Counted from the stretch's first letter, positions 46,036-58,592 are shown. The stretch: DNA of 64,000 bases from Acheta domesticus (GCA_031308135.1 JAHLJT010004567.1:36344389-36408388); one strand, 5' to 3'. Program-made: numbers and translations. The notes: generated by a model from the sequence alone, not told the origin.

Positions 46036-48640
46036 CCACAGGGCCCATTCGCGCGCCCTGACTCCCCTTCAGTCACGCGCATTAGGCCGCCAGGGCCCAG
46101 AGCGTCGCCAACCCCCGATTTGACACTCACAGCTGAGGAATCTCGCACGCCCGCGCCTTTCCTCTCCCTCCCACAACACACAATAGGACATTCTGACCCT
46201 CGGGAGGATCCCGGACAGAGAACGACCCTCCCTGTACCACCGCTCATCACGCTTTCTTTGTAGAAAAGCCTCGGAACGAGCCATTTTAGAACCTTCACGG
46301 CTCCCGTCCGATAATCCAGCATAACTCTATAAAAATCTCAAACTGACAGAACAAGGAGTCGCTTCACGAACCGAGGTACCGAAGACCAGCCAACAAGTAT
46401 GTTTATGTAAATTCATCAAAAGGATTTAGCCCAAAATCAGAGTACTAATTAATGTAGGATGAAGTAGCACTTATGGTAAACTCTCAATTCCTGTAAATTA
46501 TAGGCAATAAATGTGTTCTTGCCATTCAGGCGATCAACATTTTAAACAGAATTCGGCCTACCGTTTTTTGTTTTCTTCTCAGTAGAAAACATAGACAACC
46601 TTCATGCATCCTCTCATTAATAATTAATGTTGCCCACCCCTGTGATTCTCATTGCCGGCCAGGTGACAGGTGAGTGGCGCTTGGCGCCCCTCAAATAAAT
46701 TCAGCGCGCTCACCTGACAACCTGCTCGCCGACACACTCCCGTGACGGTGTTTGCCCCCCTCCACGTGTGTTCCATTACTATATATTGTGACGGTACAGA
46801 ATAATCAGCGGACATTTAGATAATTCTGTGATTATTCTTCACTGCATGTTGAGTCATGCTAGAGGCCCGCGCCAGAGCCCTTTCTTGCAGGAGAAGGGTT
46901 GATTCGCTACGGGCAGGTGCAGTTGACCGACGCCCGCCGGCCCGACGCCGTCCGCGGGGAGCACAAGGCTCCGCCCTAGAGGCGGCGCAATCCCTTAGGG
47001 AATACAATGGAAATTTTAACATGATCAGACGACCACCCGACTAGTGTGTGTGAGAGAGAGAGAGCGTATAACATCGCCAGAGAGAGAGAGCGTTTTTGAA
47101 AATTTTCCATTGCCAAAATCTGGAGTACGCACAAGGCGATTGGCGCTTCTCAAATTGAGACGCAGTAGCTTAGAGCCAATAAAGGGCAGCCTTTTGGATC
47201 TCGGGCGGAATGTTCCAGAAGCTTTCGGAAAGATAGGAAAGGGGAGAGAGGGGCGGTAGATGTTTCGGACTTGTAAGAGAAAAAACTATGGTGAAAGACT
47301 CGGTAGGAGACGGACGTGTCGTGAACGGAGAGCGTCCGAACGCGATTTTACTTTGCTGTTGTTTTTTTTGCTTTTATTTCCTGATGTGGCAAACAGCCAT
47401 CAGCGAAATTCACGGGAAAGTGAATCCCGTCTAATTATTATAACAGAACTCGTTAAGTGTAGGGCGAGCGTCTGTTCACTGAGTCTTGTTCTGATGACTT
47501 TGCAATTAAGCGCGCTATTCGTCATCTCGCGATCAGTCAACTAATTGGTGAAATTGACTGAAAGTTGTCCTCGTCTAATCGTTGGAGTGTCGCTTCTGCA
47601 TACATACCTTGGACAGCATTACGAACGAGAACGAGTGAAATTTCTCCATTAAATATTTTTAAGTAAAAATTGTATTCTAGCCTGTAAGATTGTTGGCCTT
47701 AAGAACATGTGCGAAATTTGTGTTTTTTGCTTTTTCTTTATGCACCTTAAAATGACGCTAAGTAACGATTGCTCAGCTCACGCGACGGGAATTAATTGAT
47801 TGTTTCTTTCTCATTTCTTCAATGAAAAATGCTAAATTAGTTTAATTAAAAGTTTATTATTCAAAATCAACAACAGCATGTGTTATTATTCCATAATGAA
47901 TAGTCGAGCAGTATATACTAGCGTATATACTAGCGTACCCGTGCGAGAACACTCGCATGGAATACCCCACTCTCTTCCCTTATTTTCCCATTTCCATATT
48001 AAGCATGTAATAGTTCTATATGCCACCTTGTAACTGATAACAATAAAATACTCCCTTGTCGATAAAAACTGTTCTTATTTAACTTTATTATCGAGCAAAG
48101 AGGTGCATTCATGTAATTTAGTCGCATAGAATATCAAGCAATTAGTAATTGCACATACAGTTCCAGGTTCTTCAGACTCTGAGCAGGTGGGATAGAATCG
48201 AGAAGCGTCGAATCAGCAAAAAATTAATAGAATTGTCAAGAAAAACGTTTCTTTGAGACCCATTGGCCTCAAAATTTTTGTTTATAAGACCCTACGAGTT
48301 GCATTTTACATGAATATTTAGATGCTTTTTTAAAACAAATCTTTCATATTTTTAAAGTCAAAATGCAATTCGTCACATCTCCGTGAAATTCTTTCTTTAG
48401 AAACCTTCCAACTTACTAATAAACGTTCAGTACAATTTACTTCTAGAGTAAGTTTGAAGTAGTCAAAAAAGCAGCCTTATTAATAAAGGTCTGGTTTAAG
48501 TCAGGAGTAACAGTTTACTTAGGAAGTAACTACTTTCAGTGCAACCGTGAAGTCGCGCAAGTCCGTGGCAATTCACAGCGGAGGTTAGAATATATGAAGA
48601 TATATATTATATATATATCTCAATTAATATCTCAATTAAG
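46035..48640. other. GC-rich then AT-rich gene-free stretch
   Basis: Bases 46035-46330 and 46640-47340 are GC-rich with no recognisable protein. (GA)n runs lie at 47049-47063 and 47080-47090. TGTGACGGTACAG at 46787 resembles the start of some Gypsy LTRs, but no matching end, target duplication or internal region was found. Bases 47916-47960 hold a duplicated GTATATACTAGC and a small hairpin, GTGCGAG/CTCGCAT. Confidence 0.35.
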
Positions 48641-48689
48641 ATGATTGATAACTGATTTATTAAAGAGTCATATGATCGCCAGCTTTACT

Positions 48690-48765
48690 CGATACAGTCG
48701 CGATCATGCGAATCCTAGCGGCACAATCGAGAACGACGCGAAATACCGTGAGATATTCCATTTTA
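48690..48765. repeat. half-copy of the palindromic MITE of 12393-12625
   Basis: It shares ACAGTCGCGATCATGCGA, TAGCGGCACAA and the GATATTCCAT end with the right arm of the 12.4 kb palindrome. It directly abuts the reverse transcriptase relic. Confidence 0.65.
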
Positions 48766-48839
48766 TTGACACACCCCTGTATGCCAAGAAAGAAAAACAG
48801 AAGTATAAATATGTGGATTTCATGACTTGTTGGATTATT

Positions 48840-49240
48840 ATTTACCACCAATTTACACCTTATGGATCCTTTGAAATTACCATTGATTTAGTTTTTTCAA
48901 GTGATATAATCATGTGGTATTGTTCTGCAGTTTTCGATAGCGTGTGGAGAAGTGTTTGTAAATCGTCTTCTGAATTTGCCAATAGTACTGCATCATCTGC
49001 ATAGCACACTATTCGTATTGTTTTACTTCCCATTTCATATCCTGGCATTTCTTTTACGCTATCTTATCCATAACTAGATTAAAAAGCACAGGGCTGAGAG
49101 AATCACCTTGTCTAATACTAGCTGCACAAATGATTTCGTCTGTAACCATATTTTCTACTTGCACTTTCGTGATAATATTCATATTTATGTCTTCAATTAT
49201 CATAAATATTCCTGTAATATTATTTTCTCTCAGAATAGCA
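48840..49240 (-). pseudogene. non-LTR reverse transcriptase relic
   Basis: The minus strand encodes SIRQGDSLSPVLFNLVMDKI (the GxxQGxxLSPxLF motif) near 49100. After a frameshift it continues with the catalytic IVCYADDAVLLANSEDDLQT near 48980 and ISLEKTKSMVISKDP. Another frameshift follows before a CKLVV-like continuation near 48850. Only the palm region survives, with no endonuclease domain. It differs from the LINE at 37774, of which only the C-terminal part is present, so the families cannot be compared here. Confidence 0.88.
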
Positions 49241-50040
49241 AAATTTTTCTAGGGTGGCTACTAGGATTCGCGAGTTGAGGGAGAAGCTGAAAGTGGTGGG
49301 GAGGGAGCCAGGAGGCGGCGGTCGCTCGTGCCTGGCTCATCTGCCCGTACCAAAAACATTGGCCTTCCGCACCGCACATGCTAGCGAACTTCCTTGGAAA
49401 TAAATTTGCAGTTGTATCTTCGCTCGGTAGTGGTGAAACATTAAATTCATCTGATGGCCTGGCTCTGCTCTAAACCATCTGTTATCACGAGAAAAAAGAA
49501 TTGAAGCAATAAAGACAGTAGTTCTAAAGTTATAATGTGACAGCTCAGGGCCTGTTTCTGTACAAAAAATTCCGTTATCTCCCAAAATAAATTTTAATTT
49601 TTTTCTTAATGTCTTTGTTTTCATTATCTACATATTTAATCAAATATATGAAAAAATTATTAAAGAATATTTTAAATGTTTACATATTTGAGGTATAATA
49701 TACCTTAAAACTTGACAAACAAAAAATATTAAAGACACGTTTGATGAAAAATTCTAACTTTAAAACCATTAAGAATGGCACATGTAATATTTTAAACGCG
49801 TATCTTGATATTGAAATTCAACCATGAAAATTTGATTTAAGGATATTTTCCCCCGAACGATTATTAAAGTTTAATGTAGGTAATATTTCTATGACAATAA
49901 TTAATACCATTATCTAAACTAAATATTTACAAATTCTACAGTTTATAAAACGGAAAGAGTCACCTACTCGAATAGCACAAGGGCCTGAAATTTGATTGCA
50001 CTTTTCATAACCAATGAAAGAACACGTGGATACAAAATAT
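49241..50040. other. gene-free stretch
   Basis: A short GC-rich patch lies at 49260-49360 and the rest is AT-rich. No feature is recognised. Confidence 0.45.
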
Positions 50041-50145
50041 TCATAGATTTCATTTATTTATTTATTTATTTACGTCAAAAACAGTTAAAAACTGCGTATG
50101 ACGAGCTATGGGGAGAAGTGAATTTGATTGCAAATTAGCACCTTA
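50040..50145 (-). repeat. 3' end of the LINE family seen at 37774
   Basis: Read on the minus strand: CTTCTCCCCATAGCTCGTCA, TACGCAGTTTTTAACTG, TTTTTGACGTAAATAAATAA. This matches the 3' UTR end and (AAAT)n tail at 38780-38835. It is a very short, 5'-truncated insertion. Confidence 0.65.
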
Positions 50146-50234
50146 GCGTCATCGCTAAGGTCATGATAATATGTATTTCGAACAATTTTCAAAATGAAAA
50201 AATAGAAGTGAGTTCGTGAACCCTCAAATGTTAA

Positions 50235-50365
50235 AGCAATCTAAAGCACTATCGATCTTCTGCGCATGTGCATTTTAAGTGTGGCAAGTTGCGCAGATCA
50301 CTTTAGTGTATCTGCGCATGCGCAGAAAATCGAGATTGCTGTCAATTGCTGCCCACTAAAGTGTA
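50235..50365. repeat. hairpin of the GCGCATGCGCA family
   Basis: AAAGCACTATCGATCTTCTG with GCGCATGTGC on the left pairs with GCGCATGCGCAGAAAATCGA and TTGCTGTC on the right. The loop holds GCAAGTTGCGCAGATCAC. It is the same unit as at 219-458. It lies about 0.8 kb upstream of TYW2. Confidence 0.65.
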
Positions 50366-51123
50366 CACATGGATTAACACTTGTCCATGGTGTGCATTAA
50401 TTCCCTAGTGACTTGATGTAAGATGGAGTATTGCTTCTTTAAATTAAATTTGTGGACGAGAAAGGCAGCCAGAACTTAAACAAACTGAACGAAAACAAGT
50501 ATCATTGTAAGTAACAAACGTGATAAGAAACACAAACCTCGACAACCGTATAAAACAGCCAAAAACTTCCTAATTCTCTTAGAATCGCTTAAGCGCTCAG
50601 CAGAGGTTGCCACTCAACACTTTCGCGCTAAACGTTGTGACGACATTCTGGACATCTCTATTGAATGATTCTAATTGGATCAATGGTTGTTATGCCACCA
50701 CTATATTGTTGTTTTGTAAACCAACCTTGTGAGGGTAGCACTGCGGCAGAGTACAACAGTGGTCGCGAAATTTAACAGTAGTTTCTTACCATACATGAAG
50801 GCGCATGGAGCAGCATGGAGGGTGGGATTCATGGACATGAAGGAATTTTGCAAGCAGTATGCAAAATAATTATTGGACTGACTATGCTCACAGAAATGTC
50901 AGTAATAGACATGTAGAGTCTACACTGTATGCAGACAGGACTCGTAGAAGATGAAAGAATGTACTGACATGGACCAACTTTATATAGTGATGGCGATGGA
51001 GTGGAAGGGAACGTTCGATTCATTTGGTGTACGGTGAATTCACAACATCGTACTTTGAGTGCAATGAATTGAAATTATCGTGCCGAAATCAGTTTACGTT
51101 CTTGTAATTTCTCGTGTGAAAAA
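50366..51123 (+). promoter_or_regulatory. TYW2 upstream region
   Basis: No other gene is recognised in the 750 bp before the TYW2 start. TATATAG occurs at about 50981 and could serve as a TATA-like element, but its placement relative to the start site is unverified. Confidence 0.3.
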
Positions 51124-52254
51124 ATGTCAAAGGATAACAAGCGTGTAATTTCCAAAAAATCCCCTGCTGGTATTTTGCAGATTATGGTGAAACAATTAAT
51201 GGAAGAAGAAGGGATATGGGAAGAAACACTTATCTCAGACATCCCAACATCTTGGGAAAAATATGGAGATTTACTGTTGTTTAACGGTGAAAAATATTTT
51301 CGTGATGAACGATGGAAACATACTCCCAATTTATGGCAGTGTATTTGTAAGGCATTAAAAGTAAAACGTATTGCTTTTAAACATTTTATATCAGAAGATT
51401 CATTTCGGACTCCCAACGTGAAATTAGTGTATGGCGTCAATTCTTGGGTTGAATATAAAGATAATGGTGTTATTTTCACTTGGGATGTTCAGTTCAATAT
51501 GTTTTGTGCAGGAAATGCACCAGAACGTCATAGGATTGCAACTTTTCTGTGTGAGGAAGAAACAATTGTAGACATGTATGCTGGGATCGGCTACTTTACT
51601 CTTCCTTATTTAGTTAAAGCGAAAGCAAAGTTGGTGTATGCTTGCGAGTGGAATCCAAGGGCTATTAAAGCATTGAAAATGAATTTGAATAAAAATAAGG
51701 TTGCAAGTAAATGTATTGTGTATGAAGGAGATAGCAGGTTGGTCTGTCCCAAAGGAATTGCTGATAGAGTTAATTTAGGTTTGCTACCATCTTCAGAATC
51801 AGGATGGCAAACTGCTTGTGAGGCATTAAATCCTACATCTGGTGGTATCTTACATATTCATGGAAATGTCACCTCGTCTATCAAGAATAAGAAAACAATA
51901 AATGATAATTTTGGTTGTAAAGTGTGTGAGGACATTATTTGCAATTATGATCCTAATGAGAAAGATTTGAACAATAATAAATTTTATTCTGATGTAGGAA
52001 TTCAACCATCATTTATTTATCAGTCTAAAACTATAATTCCTGAAACAAATGTATTGATAAAGTGGAAACAAATTGAATGGAAACTATGGTCATTGCATGT
52101 ATGTCATAAATTGAGTGATATTTTTTGTTCAGTTCATGAACAAGTTTGGAAATTAAAAATCTGTAATCTACATCATGTTAAATCCTATGCACCACATATT
52201 GACCATTTGGTGTTGGATGTGAAATGTACTCCTCAGGAATATTTAGTACAATAA
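51124..52254 (+). CDS. Trmt12: tRNA wybutosine-synthesising protein 2 (TYW2/TRMT12)
   Basis: A complete intronless frame of 376 codons. The enzyme transfers the aminocarboxypropyl group of SAM to the modified guanosine at position 37 of phenylalanine tRNA, a middle step in wybutosine formation. Family marks: SWEKYGDLLLF (43-53), GVIFTWDVQFNMFCAGNAPE (115-134), the SAM-binding IVDMYAGIGYFTLPYL (148-163) and ACEWNP (173-178). ADRVNLGLLPSSESGW lies at about 213-228, and the C-terminal HVKSYAPHIDHLVLDVKC at about 351-368. The start AAAAATGTC is the first in-frame ATG; no N-terminal extension is apparent. The human homologue is also intronless, so this need not be a retrocopy. Confidence 0.95.
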   Translation: MSKDNKRVISKKSPAGILQIMVKQLMEEEGIWEETLISDIPTSWEKYGDLLLFNGEKYFRDERWKHTPNLWQCICKALKVKRIAFKHFISEDSFRTPNVKLVYGVNSWVEYKDNGVIFTWDVQFNMFCAGNAPERHRIATFLCEEETIVDMYAGIGYFTLPYLVKAKAKLVYACEWNPRAIKALKMNLNKNKVASKCIVYEGDSRLVCPKGIADRVNLGLLPSSESGWQTACEALNPTSGGILHIHGNVTSSIKNKKTINDNFGCKVCEDIICNYDPNEKDLNNNKFYSDVGIQPSFIYQSKTIIPETNVLIKWKQIEWKLWSLHVCHKLSDIFCSVHEQVWKLKICNLHHVKSYAPHIDHLVLDVKCTPQEYLVQ

Positions 52255-52404
52255 TAATTATTAAGCTTTCATATATCAAGAATGAATTGTTATACAAAGT
52301 TATAATTTCATGTTGTATATTGTTTTATTTGAAGAAAACAAAAGTTGGAATTGACTTTATTAAAGGTTGTAATCAAAACTTTCTATCCAACATGTGCATT
52401 TCTT

Positions 52405-52410
52405 AATAAA
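52405..52410 (+). terminator. candidate poly(A) signal of TYW2
   Basis: AATAAA about 150 bases after the stop codon. A second one lies at about 52554. Confidence 0.55.
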
Positions 52411-53429
52411 ACATTTATGATTCTAGATAATATATGGTAATTCCAGATAGAGATAAATTGCAAATATGAGGGCCTTGTGATTCTTATAAATGAATGACTG
52501 AATGAATGTGCTTGTTGGCTTATTAAAAGTGGACTTTTGTTACTGATTATTAACAATAAAACTGAAATGGAATCAAACAATGTACATGTGTACCCTCTCC
52601 TGTGTACTTCGGTAATATTTGTTCTCTCATGATAAATATGTTGTCAATTTGATTGGTAAGTCTTGCCTGGAATCATTTGTGTGTCTTCAGTGCACATTGC
52701 TATTTTGCAGGTGAATGGTTTTCATTTGGGCAGAGGCATTTATTTCACTGTGAAAATAAATTATTTCACTCAGTGTACCAGCTGCCATTTTGCGTGAAAT
52801 TTTTATAGTAAAAACACAGCTTGATTACTTCAACCATGAATTAATTTTTATTAAGATTTGTAGAGTAAGTGTACAGAAGGTCCATGCCCCCCCCTCCCTC
52901 CTGACAATTTTGAAAGGAGACCCTTGGCCTTAACTGATAAAACATTTTTATATTTGAAAATAAGTTAATACCTGATAATAATGTGATTAATGGTTAGGCG
53001 GAAGAGCAGGCCCTAAGGCCTGAGCCTCGCCATTAATAACGACATTATTATTATTATAACAATGACATACATTTTAAAATTTTCAGCAATAGCCATCAGA
53101 CGGGCACATTATTATTTCTTTGCATTATTCCCTTATGTTTGAGTATTATTACTTCAGAATATAACATTTTAGCATTTTAATAAATTGAAAACGTCTTGAA
53201 ACTCTTCTAGGTCATTAACTGTTGAACATTAGCTTTCAATACTAAAATTAAGTGTTATATTTTGTTTATGACTTTAATTTTTGGGGAAAAATAGTATGTG
53301 AATATTATTTGCTAGATAAATTTGAATGTACTTTCTAATTTGAGTTATTTTTCTTTTGAAAAAGGTATCACCTGAAATTTTATCTAGATACTTGTAGTTT
53401 GGGAGAATAGACTCAAGCCAATTTCATTT
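52411..53429. other. gene-free stretch
   Basis: AT-rich intergenic DNA. A short inverted repeat near 53010-53040 (GCCTGAGCCTCGCCATTAAT region) follows a conserved-looking GGCGGAAGAGCAGGCCC. No gene is recognised. Confidence 0.4.
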
Positions 53430-54175
53430 AAACTAGTGGTGCTACAGAATGTCACAGACTTTCCCATATTAGTTTTCTATTTCCTTTTGTCTCGGAGAGC
53501 TAATTGGAATCTCGTCCAATACTCTTGCCAGCTGCCATCTATCGCCACCCAAATTTCAGTTTTTAACATTTTTTTTATTTTCGGTGTCTTAATAGTAGAA
53601 TGGAAATATTATTTTAAGAATGTTAAAGAACGGTGAAACCTCCTAAAAGACAATTTCCATTGAAACAGCAAAAGAATAGGGCAATATTGCGTTGATGTAA
53701 TCTCCTAGAATACATTTGGTACTATCCCTACCAAAAGTTTAAAGAAAAAAATTGGAGCCGTTTTTGAGAAAATTGTGAAAATGACCGGGGACAAATGTTA
53801 AGTTCACCCAAATTTTGAAGAATGTTTTTCAAAATCACAAAGCTTTGACTGGAGCCTGAACGACAGGGGTTTCTTCATTTTGAAGTGGAAAAAAATGTCC
53901 TATGTATTTAGAGCTAATGGTATTCACAGACGGACATTTTGCTTTCAATTGGTTTTTCGGTATCAAGGACTCACAAAACAGGGATTCAGCCTACACCGCG
54001 TGCTAGGGGATTTCTTTTCTTAATTTAGAAACTGGTTTTATCCACTTTTTCGTAATTAAGGTCCAACAATTAATTTTTTGGTGCCGAAAATTCGCAATTT
54101 TTTCGTGCAGCATTACATACCACTCCCTATAATATGTATATAACTCCGTTTATACGTAGGTATACGGGAAAGTAA
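53430..54175 (-). repeat. family A copy, internally deleted
   Basis: It starts AAACTAGTGGTGCTACAGAA with CAGACTTTCCCATATTAG and ends TATACGTAGGTATACGGGAA plus AGTAA. It therefore holds both family ends on the minus strand in only 746 bp. The inner blocks (GCTCCAAT, the CTAATGGTATTCACAGACGG counterpart, CACCGCGTGCTAGGGG) are in the expected order. Confidence 0.75.
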
Positions 54176-54189
54176 TAAGTAAATTGGGT

Positions 54190-54665
54190 TTTATAATAAA
54201 ACAGCTTGCTTGTCCGAACGATCATGTTATAAATCTCGATCAAGTTTTTGTCCAGTTTCCCTGATCCATTGAGCAAATGTTGAGATGGCCCGTTGTTTTG
54301 CTTTTGGACGTAATTGTATTATTAATAGCTACATTGCGCGCACGTTTTGTTGAGCACTCCTTTTGCTTGTAGTGGTAGGAGTAAAACTAATGTTCGTTTA
54401 TTTTTTTAGCAACGCAGAAAAATTAAATCAGCAGTTCATTTACCGTTGAAATTGATTTTCTATAACTCGGGAACAAACATTTTTCTAATTTCTATTTTTC
54501 TAAAATAATAATTTTTCTAGTTTTTCAAATGTTGCTAATTTCGCGTTAGTTTTTTTTTTTTTTTTTTTTTAAATTTTGGGCCTCAAGAAAATGTGCGCAT
54601 ATAATCACTTCCCCCATACGTCATATACAGTTTTTACTGTTTTTTGATCAAATAAATAAATAAAC
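54190..54665 (+). mobile_element. 5'-truncated LINE 3' end
   Basis: It matches 38495-38835: AAGTTTTTGTCCAGTTTCCC, GATCCATTGAGCAAATG, CGCACGTTTTGTTGAGCACT, CGTCATATACAGTTTTTACT, ending in AAATAAATAAATAA. It carries about 40 extra bases (around GTGGTAGGAGTAAAACTAAT) absent from the other copy, and a T23 run near 54550. Confidence 0.75.
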
Positions 54666-54765
54666 ACCTCACTGAAAATCGATCAGTTTCCCTTCGCGAT
54701 GTGTAGATCCATTTTGAGCTAAAAGTCATGTCAAGAAAACATATATATATACACATACATACATA

Positions 54766-55299
54766 CAGAGTGTCCAGAAGCTCCCGTTACAAAAAAATAC
54801 CACAAATTCTCTGTTGCCAAACATGAAGAATGGCAGGTCCAGTTTTTCCAAAAAAAAATTTGTCTTTGAGAAAACCGAGTTTAAAAATCACTTCCGGGGC
54901 GCGAAATTCAAACCGACCGCAACGACACCAGACCAAAGAGTATTTCCACCAGACAGCGGCGTCACCTTCTGCGCTAAGCATTTCCTCCTTTCTCCGCGTA
55001 AACGATGGAACAGTCGAGTAATATTCTGGAAAGCATCGCGTTGCTTACACCAGAATACTTTATAGTATCGAGAGAGAGAGAGAAAATTTACGCTTGTCAT
55101 GGTAGACTAAAGAAATATGTATAGTTCCATTAAAAAAAAAAAAGTTACCTCAAATATCTCAAAATATAAGTGATAAAATGGAAATGAATAAACGTCTCAA
55201 TTAGCCCCATTCCCTCATGTACTTCCGTGATAACTGTATTGCAATAACTTCAACCGTTCAAAAGTTACAGGAGGTGCTCAAGTTAAGCGACTCATCCTG
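54766..55299. mobile_element. CAGAGTGTCC...ATCCTG element between microsatellites
   Basis: The right part (55084-55299) matches the right arm of the foldback element at 41930-42138. It has CGCTTGTCATGGTAGACTAA, GTTACCTCAAATATCTC, TTCAACCGTTCAAAAGTTAC and the end CTCATCCTG. The left part, starting CAGAGTGTCCAGAAGCTCCC, is different. Left flank is (TACA)n and right flank TATACA. It is probably a composite or recombined relative. Confidence 0.55.
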
Positions 55300-57004
55300 T
55301 ATACAATTTCACTCCATTCATAATAAAGGGACTTATATTTTACTCTGAATGGAGAGGGAGTGTTCAAAATGCAATGTATGGGGATGAAAAGCTCAATTTT
55401 GCAAATATATTTTTCTTACTTAAATTCTTGTTTGTCTCCTAACTTATTTGCTACTATATCATCCATATATACTAATATTCATTTTAATATTTCATTCTTA
55501 ATTTCTTACCCCGTTTTGCTGCTTGTTTTCCATGCATTTTTTTCTGTTTCGGAGTCAGCATTCTCACGATTTACACGTGATAAAGTATTTAAATATTCTT
55601 AGAACAATTTTCTGTCTTTCAGAAAGAAACAAACTTACTCTAAAAATAAATTGCAATTGTTAAAATTGAAAACACAACTCTCTTTGAATTAAAAATTAAG
55701 TTTGCAGAAAACTTTGTTGTCAATACAGGATTAGGCTAATTTTTATTTCTTTTACTGCATTACAATATGTTTCTGTAAGAAATAATTCTTAAAAATCAGC
55801 ATCAAGGCACTATTGCATGAAAGACTCACCCTGTCCCGCGAGGAAATGTCAAAACTTCGAAAATAAGTTCTTAAGCATATTTTGCTTAATAAACTTGCTG
55901 AATATTCTGAATGGCTGAGGAAAAATATGTGTAAAATTTTCTAAGAGCTTATTTTCAAAGTTTCAACATTTCCTCACCGGACACGAATGGCAAAATTTTA
56001 CAAAATTAACATTTTCAAGGTATTAAGTATTTATGAAATGAAAGATGAAGCATTAATTATGCCTTTTGAATTGAAAAAGTAATTGTTTTCAACAAAACTA
56101 ATACAGCAAAATTAATCTTGAGAAATGTGGTAAAAGTGTCATATCTCCTCAATAATTTTCACAACTTTATATTTATAAAAAATATATTTAACTTTTACAT
56201 TTCATTATATTCTAAAAATATGCCATTTTTACATAAGTTTCTATTTAAGCATTTCAGGCCATGAAGTAAACCATTTTTTTCTTCTTAGAACTTTTATCTT
56301 CACAATAAAATAAATGAGGGGAAAGAGGAAAGAAAAAGAACAAAACCATGTGATGCGCGTGGTGAACATCAACATCAAAATACATGGATGAACTTAGTAA
56401 ACTGTGTAGTATATGGACCACCGTGCAAAATATTTCTATATAATTAAACTGAATGGATAATTTTGGTGGCAAATTTGAAAACAAACATACTTAATAATAT
56501 CCCTCCAATTGACATATACCAACAAACTTGTTCCATTTAAGATGATGCAACTTGCTTTTACATGAAATCAACATTTAACACCTTCAATTTGGAATGCTAT
56601 TTCCTCCCTTACAAAACGTCCTGCAAACTAGAGAAGAAAACTTTTGTTGACAATTTTTTCAATCAGAAGAGGCCTCTTGGGAATATACTCCCAGATACTC
56701 CACATGATGATCTTCCCAATTCATGATTCTCTTTGTTTTGTGGGTTCATACTTTAATACTGCTTTTGGAAGTCTCTCTTCATTCACTGTGTTGACATTCT
56801 AATACTTGGTATGTGTTAGAATGGTCTGAATTTCTGAACCATTCCAATCTGCTTAGATACAAAAACAAGTTCAATGATGTCCGATAAAAGTTTGGAAGGA
56901 CTTTTTTTTTTCTTTTCCATTGCGGCAGTGTTCATCATAGATAAAGTGTATTGTTGTGTTCATCATAAATAAAGTGTATTGTGTTCATACTCAAAACATA
57001 TTAT
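55300..57004. other. gene-free AT-rich stretch
   Basis: No recognised gene. TGTTCATCATAAATAAAGTGTATTG-type sequence is repeated in tandem near 56930-56985. Confidence 0.45.
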
Positions 57005-57787
57005 AAACTAGTGGTGCTTCCAATGCACATACTTTCTCGCACCGCTTCTATACAGTCCTAAATGCTACTCCACTACTTCATAAACCAGCAAAAGTGTTTT
57101 CTACCAGAAAACTTTTTCTGTTCCATGACCAGAAATCTGATCCTCAAGGTTAACGAACCGGCACTTATACCACTACGCCAAACTAGCACCGTATAGGTCA
57201 AACAGAGCCATAAAAAGAATTGTACTGAGCTATAAAATGATAAATGCATGATAAATAAACAATTGATATGATGGTAAAATACGATTTACAAATCCAAGAA
57301 GAGACGTGAACAATTTTTGAATGTTAAAAACTTGAAAAAATATATACAGACACTTCGAGTTCATTTATTGTAATTATGAAGATTTGTGATTCAAATGGCT
57401 TCACATGGTTTTCAATAAAGTTTTTAGTATTCTCAATTATTTCCTGTGACAATAGAGAATTTTGACAAATAATATGCCCCGACCAGGACTCGAACTGGCG
57501 CAGCTTCCCTCCGAAAAGCTGTGACAATTCTTGCTGATTAACGACTGTGACCAAAACGGCTCTGCATGACGTTTACACTTGTAAAATAGTAATAGCATAT
57601 GGTGGTTTCATTTCTAGCATTAGGAAGCTGAAAAATCTAGAGAATGTGAAACAAAATGTCCTTTGGGCGCCGAAGGAAGGTATTTTGGAAGATTATCATT
57701 CTTAACAGAAAAACTGGTTCAAACTATAGAGATTACAAAACTAAGTTCTGCGAGAAAGTCTGCGACATTCTATTGCACCACTAGTTT
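57005..57787. repeat. family A short form with tRNA-like cassettes
   Basis: Bounded by AAACTAGTGGTGC and GCACCACTAGTTT in inverted orientation, with ACTTTCTCGCA just inside both ends, so TIRs of about 38 bp with mismatches. Inside, the minus strand shows tRNA-like A/B boxes at about 57130-57185 and a B-box-like AGTTCGAGTCCTGG near 57480. There is no transposase. Confidence 0.7.
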
Positions 57788-58073
57788 CGTAAATTTAGAA
57801 ACAAGTTTCATCCACTTTTTCTTCACCAGACTCCAACTATAAGAGTTTTTCTGGCAAAAATTAGTAGTTTTCCGCTGCACGATTACATAACTTTCTCTTC
57901 TTACGAAGTATTCATGAGGCGAGAAAGTAAAAAACAAATTAATAATGATTTTGGAACTATTTGGGATATCTAACTTGTTCTTATGCGTAATTATTATTTT
58001 TGTTTACATTTAATGTTGATATATTCCTTTTGTACTGAAATCGGTTTATACAGATGCACAGAACGACGAACAA
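57788..58073. repeat. family A terminal block
   Basis: It contains TTAGAAACAAGTTTCATCC and the family end TACGAAGTATTCATGAGGCG followed by AGAAAGTAAAA at 57915-57935. It then leads into a second tRNA-cassette unit. The same succession occurs at 2330-2500. Confidence 0.55.
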
Positions 58074-58592
58074 TTGATATGATGGTATATACACTTTACA
58101 ACTCCAAGAGGAGATATGAAAAATTTTTAAAAAGTTGAAAATTACATACAGACACTTCCAGTTCATTAATCGTAATCATCAATATTTGTGATTCGAATGG
58201 CTTTACATAGTTTTTAATCACGTTTCTGGAATTCTCAATTATTTCCTGTAACAGAGAATTTTGATAAATAATATTCCCCGACCAGGACTCAAACCAGCGA
58301 AGTTTCCCTCAGAAGCGCTGGGTCGATGCACCCAATTAACGGGCACGGCTACCTTCCCACTGCTTGGCTCTTACACTTATATAATAGTAATAGTGTAAGG
58401 GGGCTTCATTTCTAGCATTAGGAAGCCAAAAAATCCAGAGAATGTGAAACAAAATGTCCTTTGGGTGCTCAAAGAAGGTATCTCGGAAGATTATCATAAC
58501 AGATTCATAACAGAAAAACTGGTTCAAACTATAGAGATTAGAAAACTAAGTTCTGCGAGAAAGGCTGTGCCATTCTATAGCACCATTAGTTT
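58074..58592 (-). repeat. second copy of the tRNA-cassette unit
   Basis: A direct diverged copy of 57263-57787 with the same landmarks: TTGATATGATGG, GAGACGTG/GAGATATG, CCCCGACCAGGACTC, TTTCTAGCATTAGGAAGC, AACTGGTTCAAACTATAGAG and GCGAGAAAGGCTGTGCC. The tRNA-like part (58276-58345, minus) has B box GGTTTGAGTCC. Confidence 0.65.

Noticed and set aside
45961..46263. Ile-Tyr repeat ORFs on both strands
   Set aside because: Produced by the (TA)n microsatellite.
46787..47700. Possible solo Gypsy LTR starting TGTGACGG
   Set aside because: No matching CA end, target duplication or internal region could be found.
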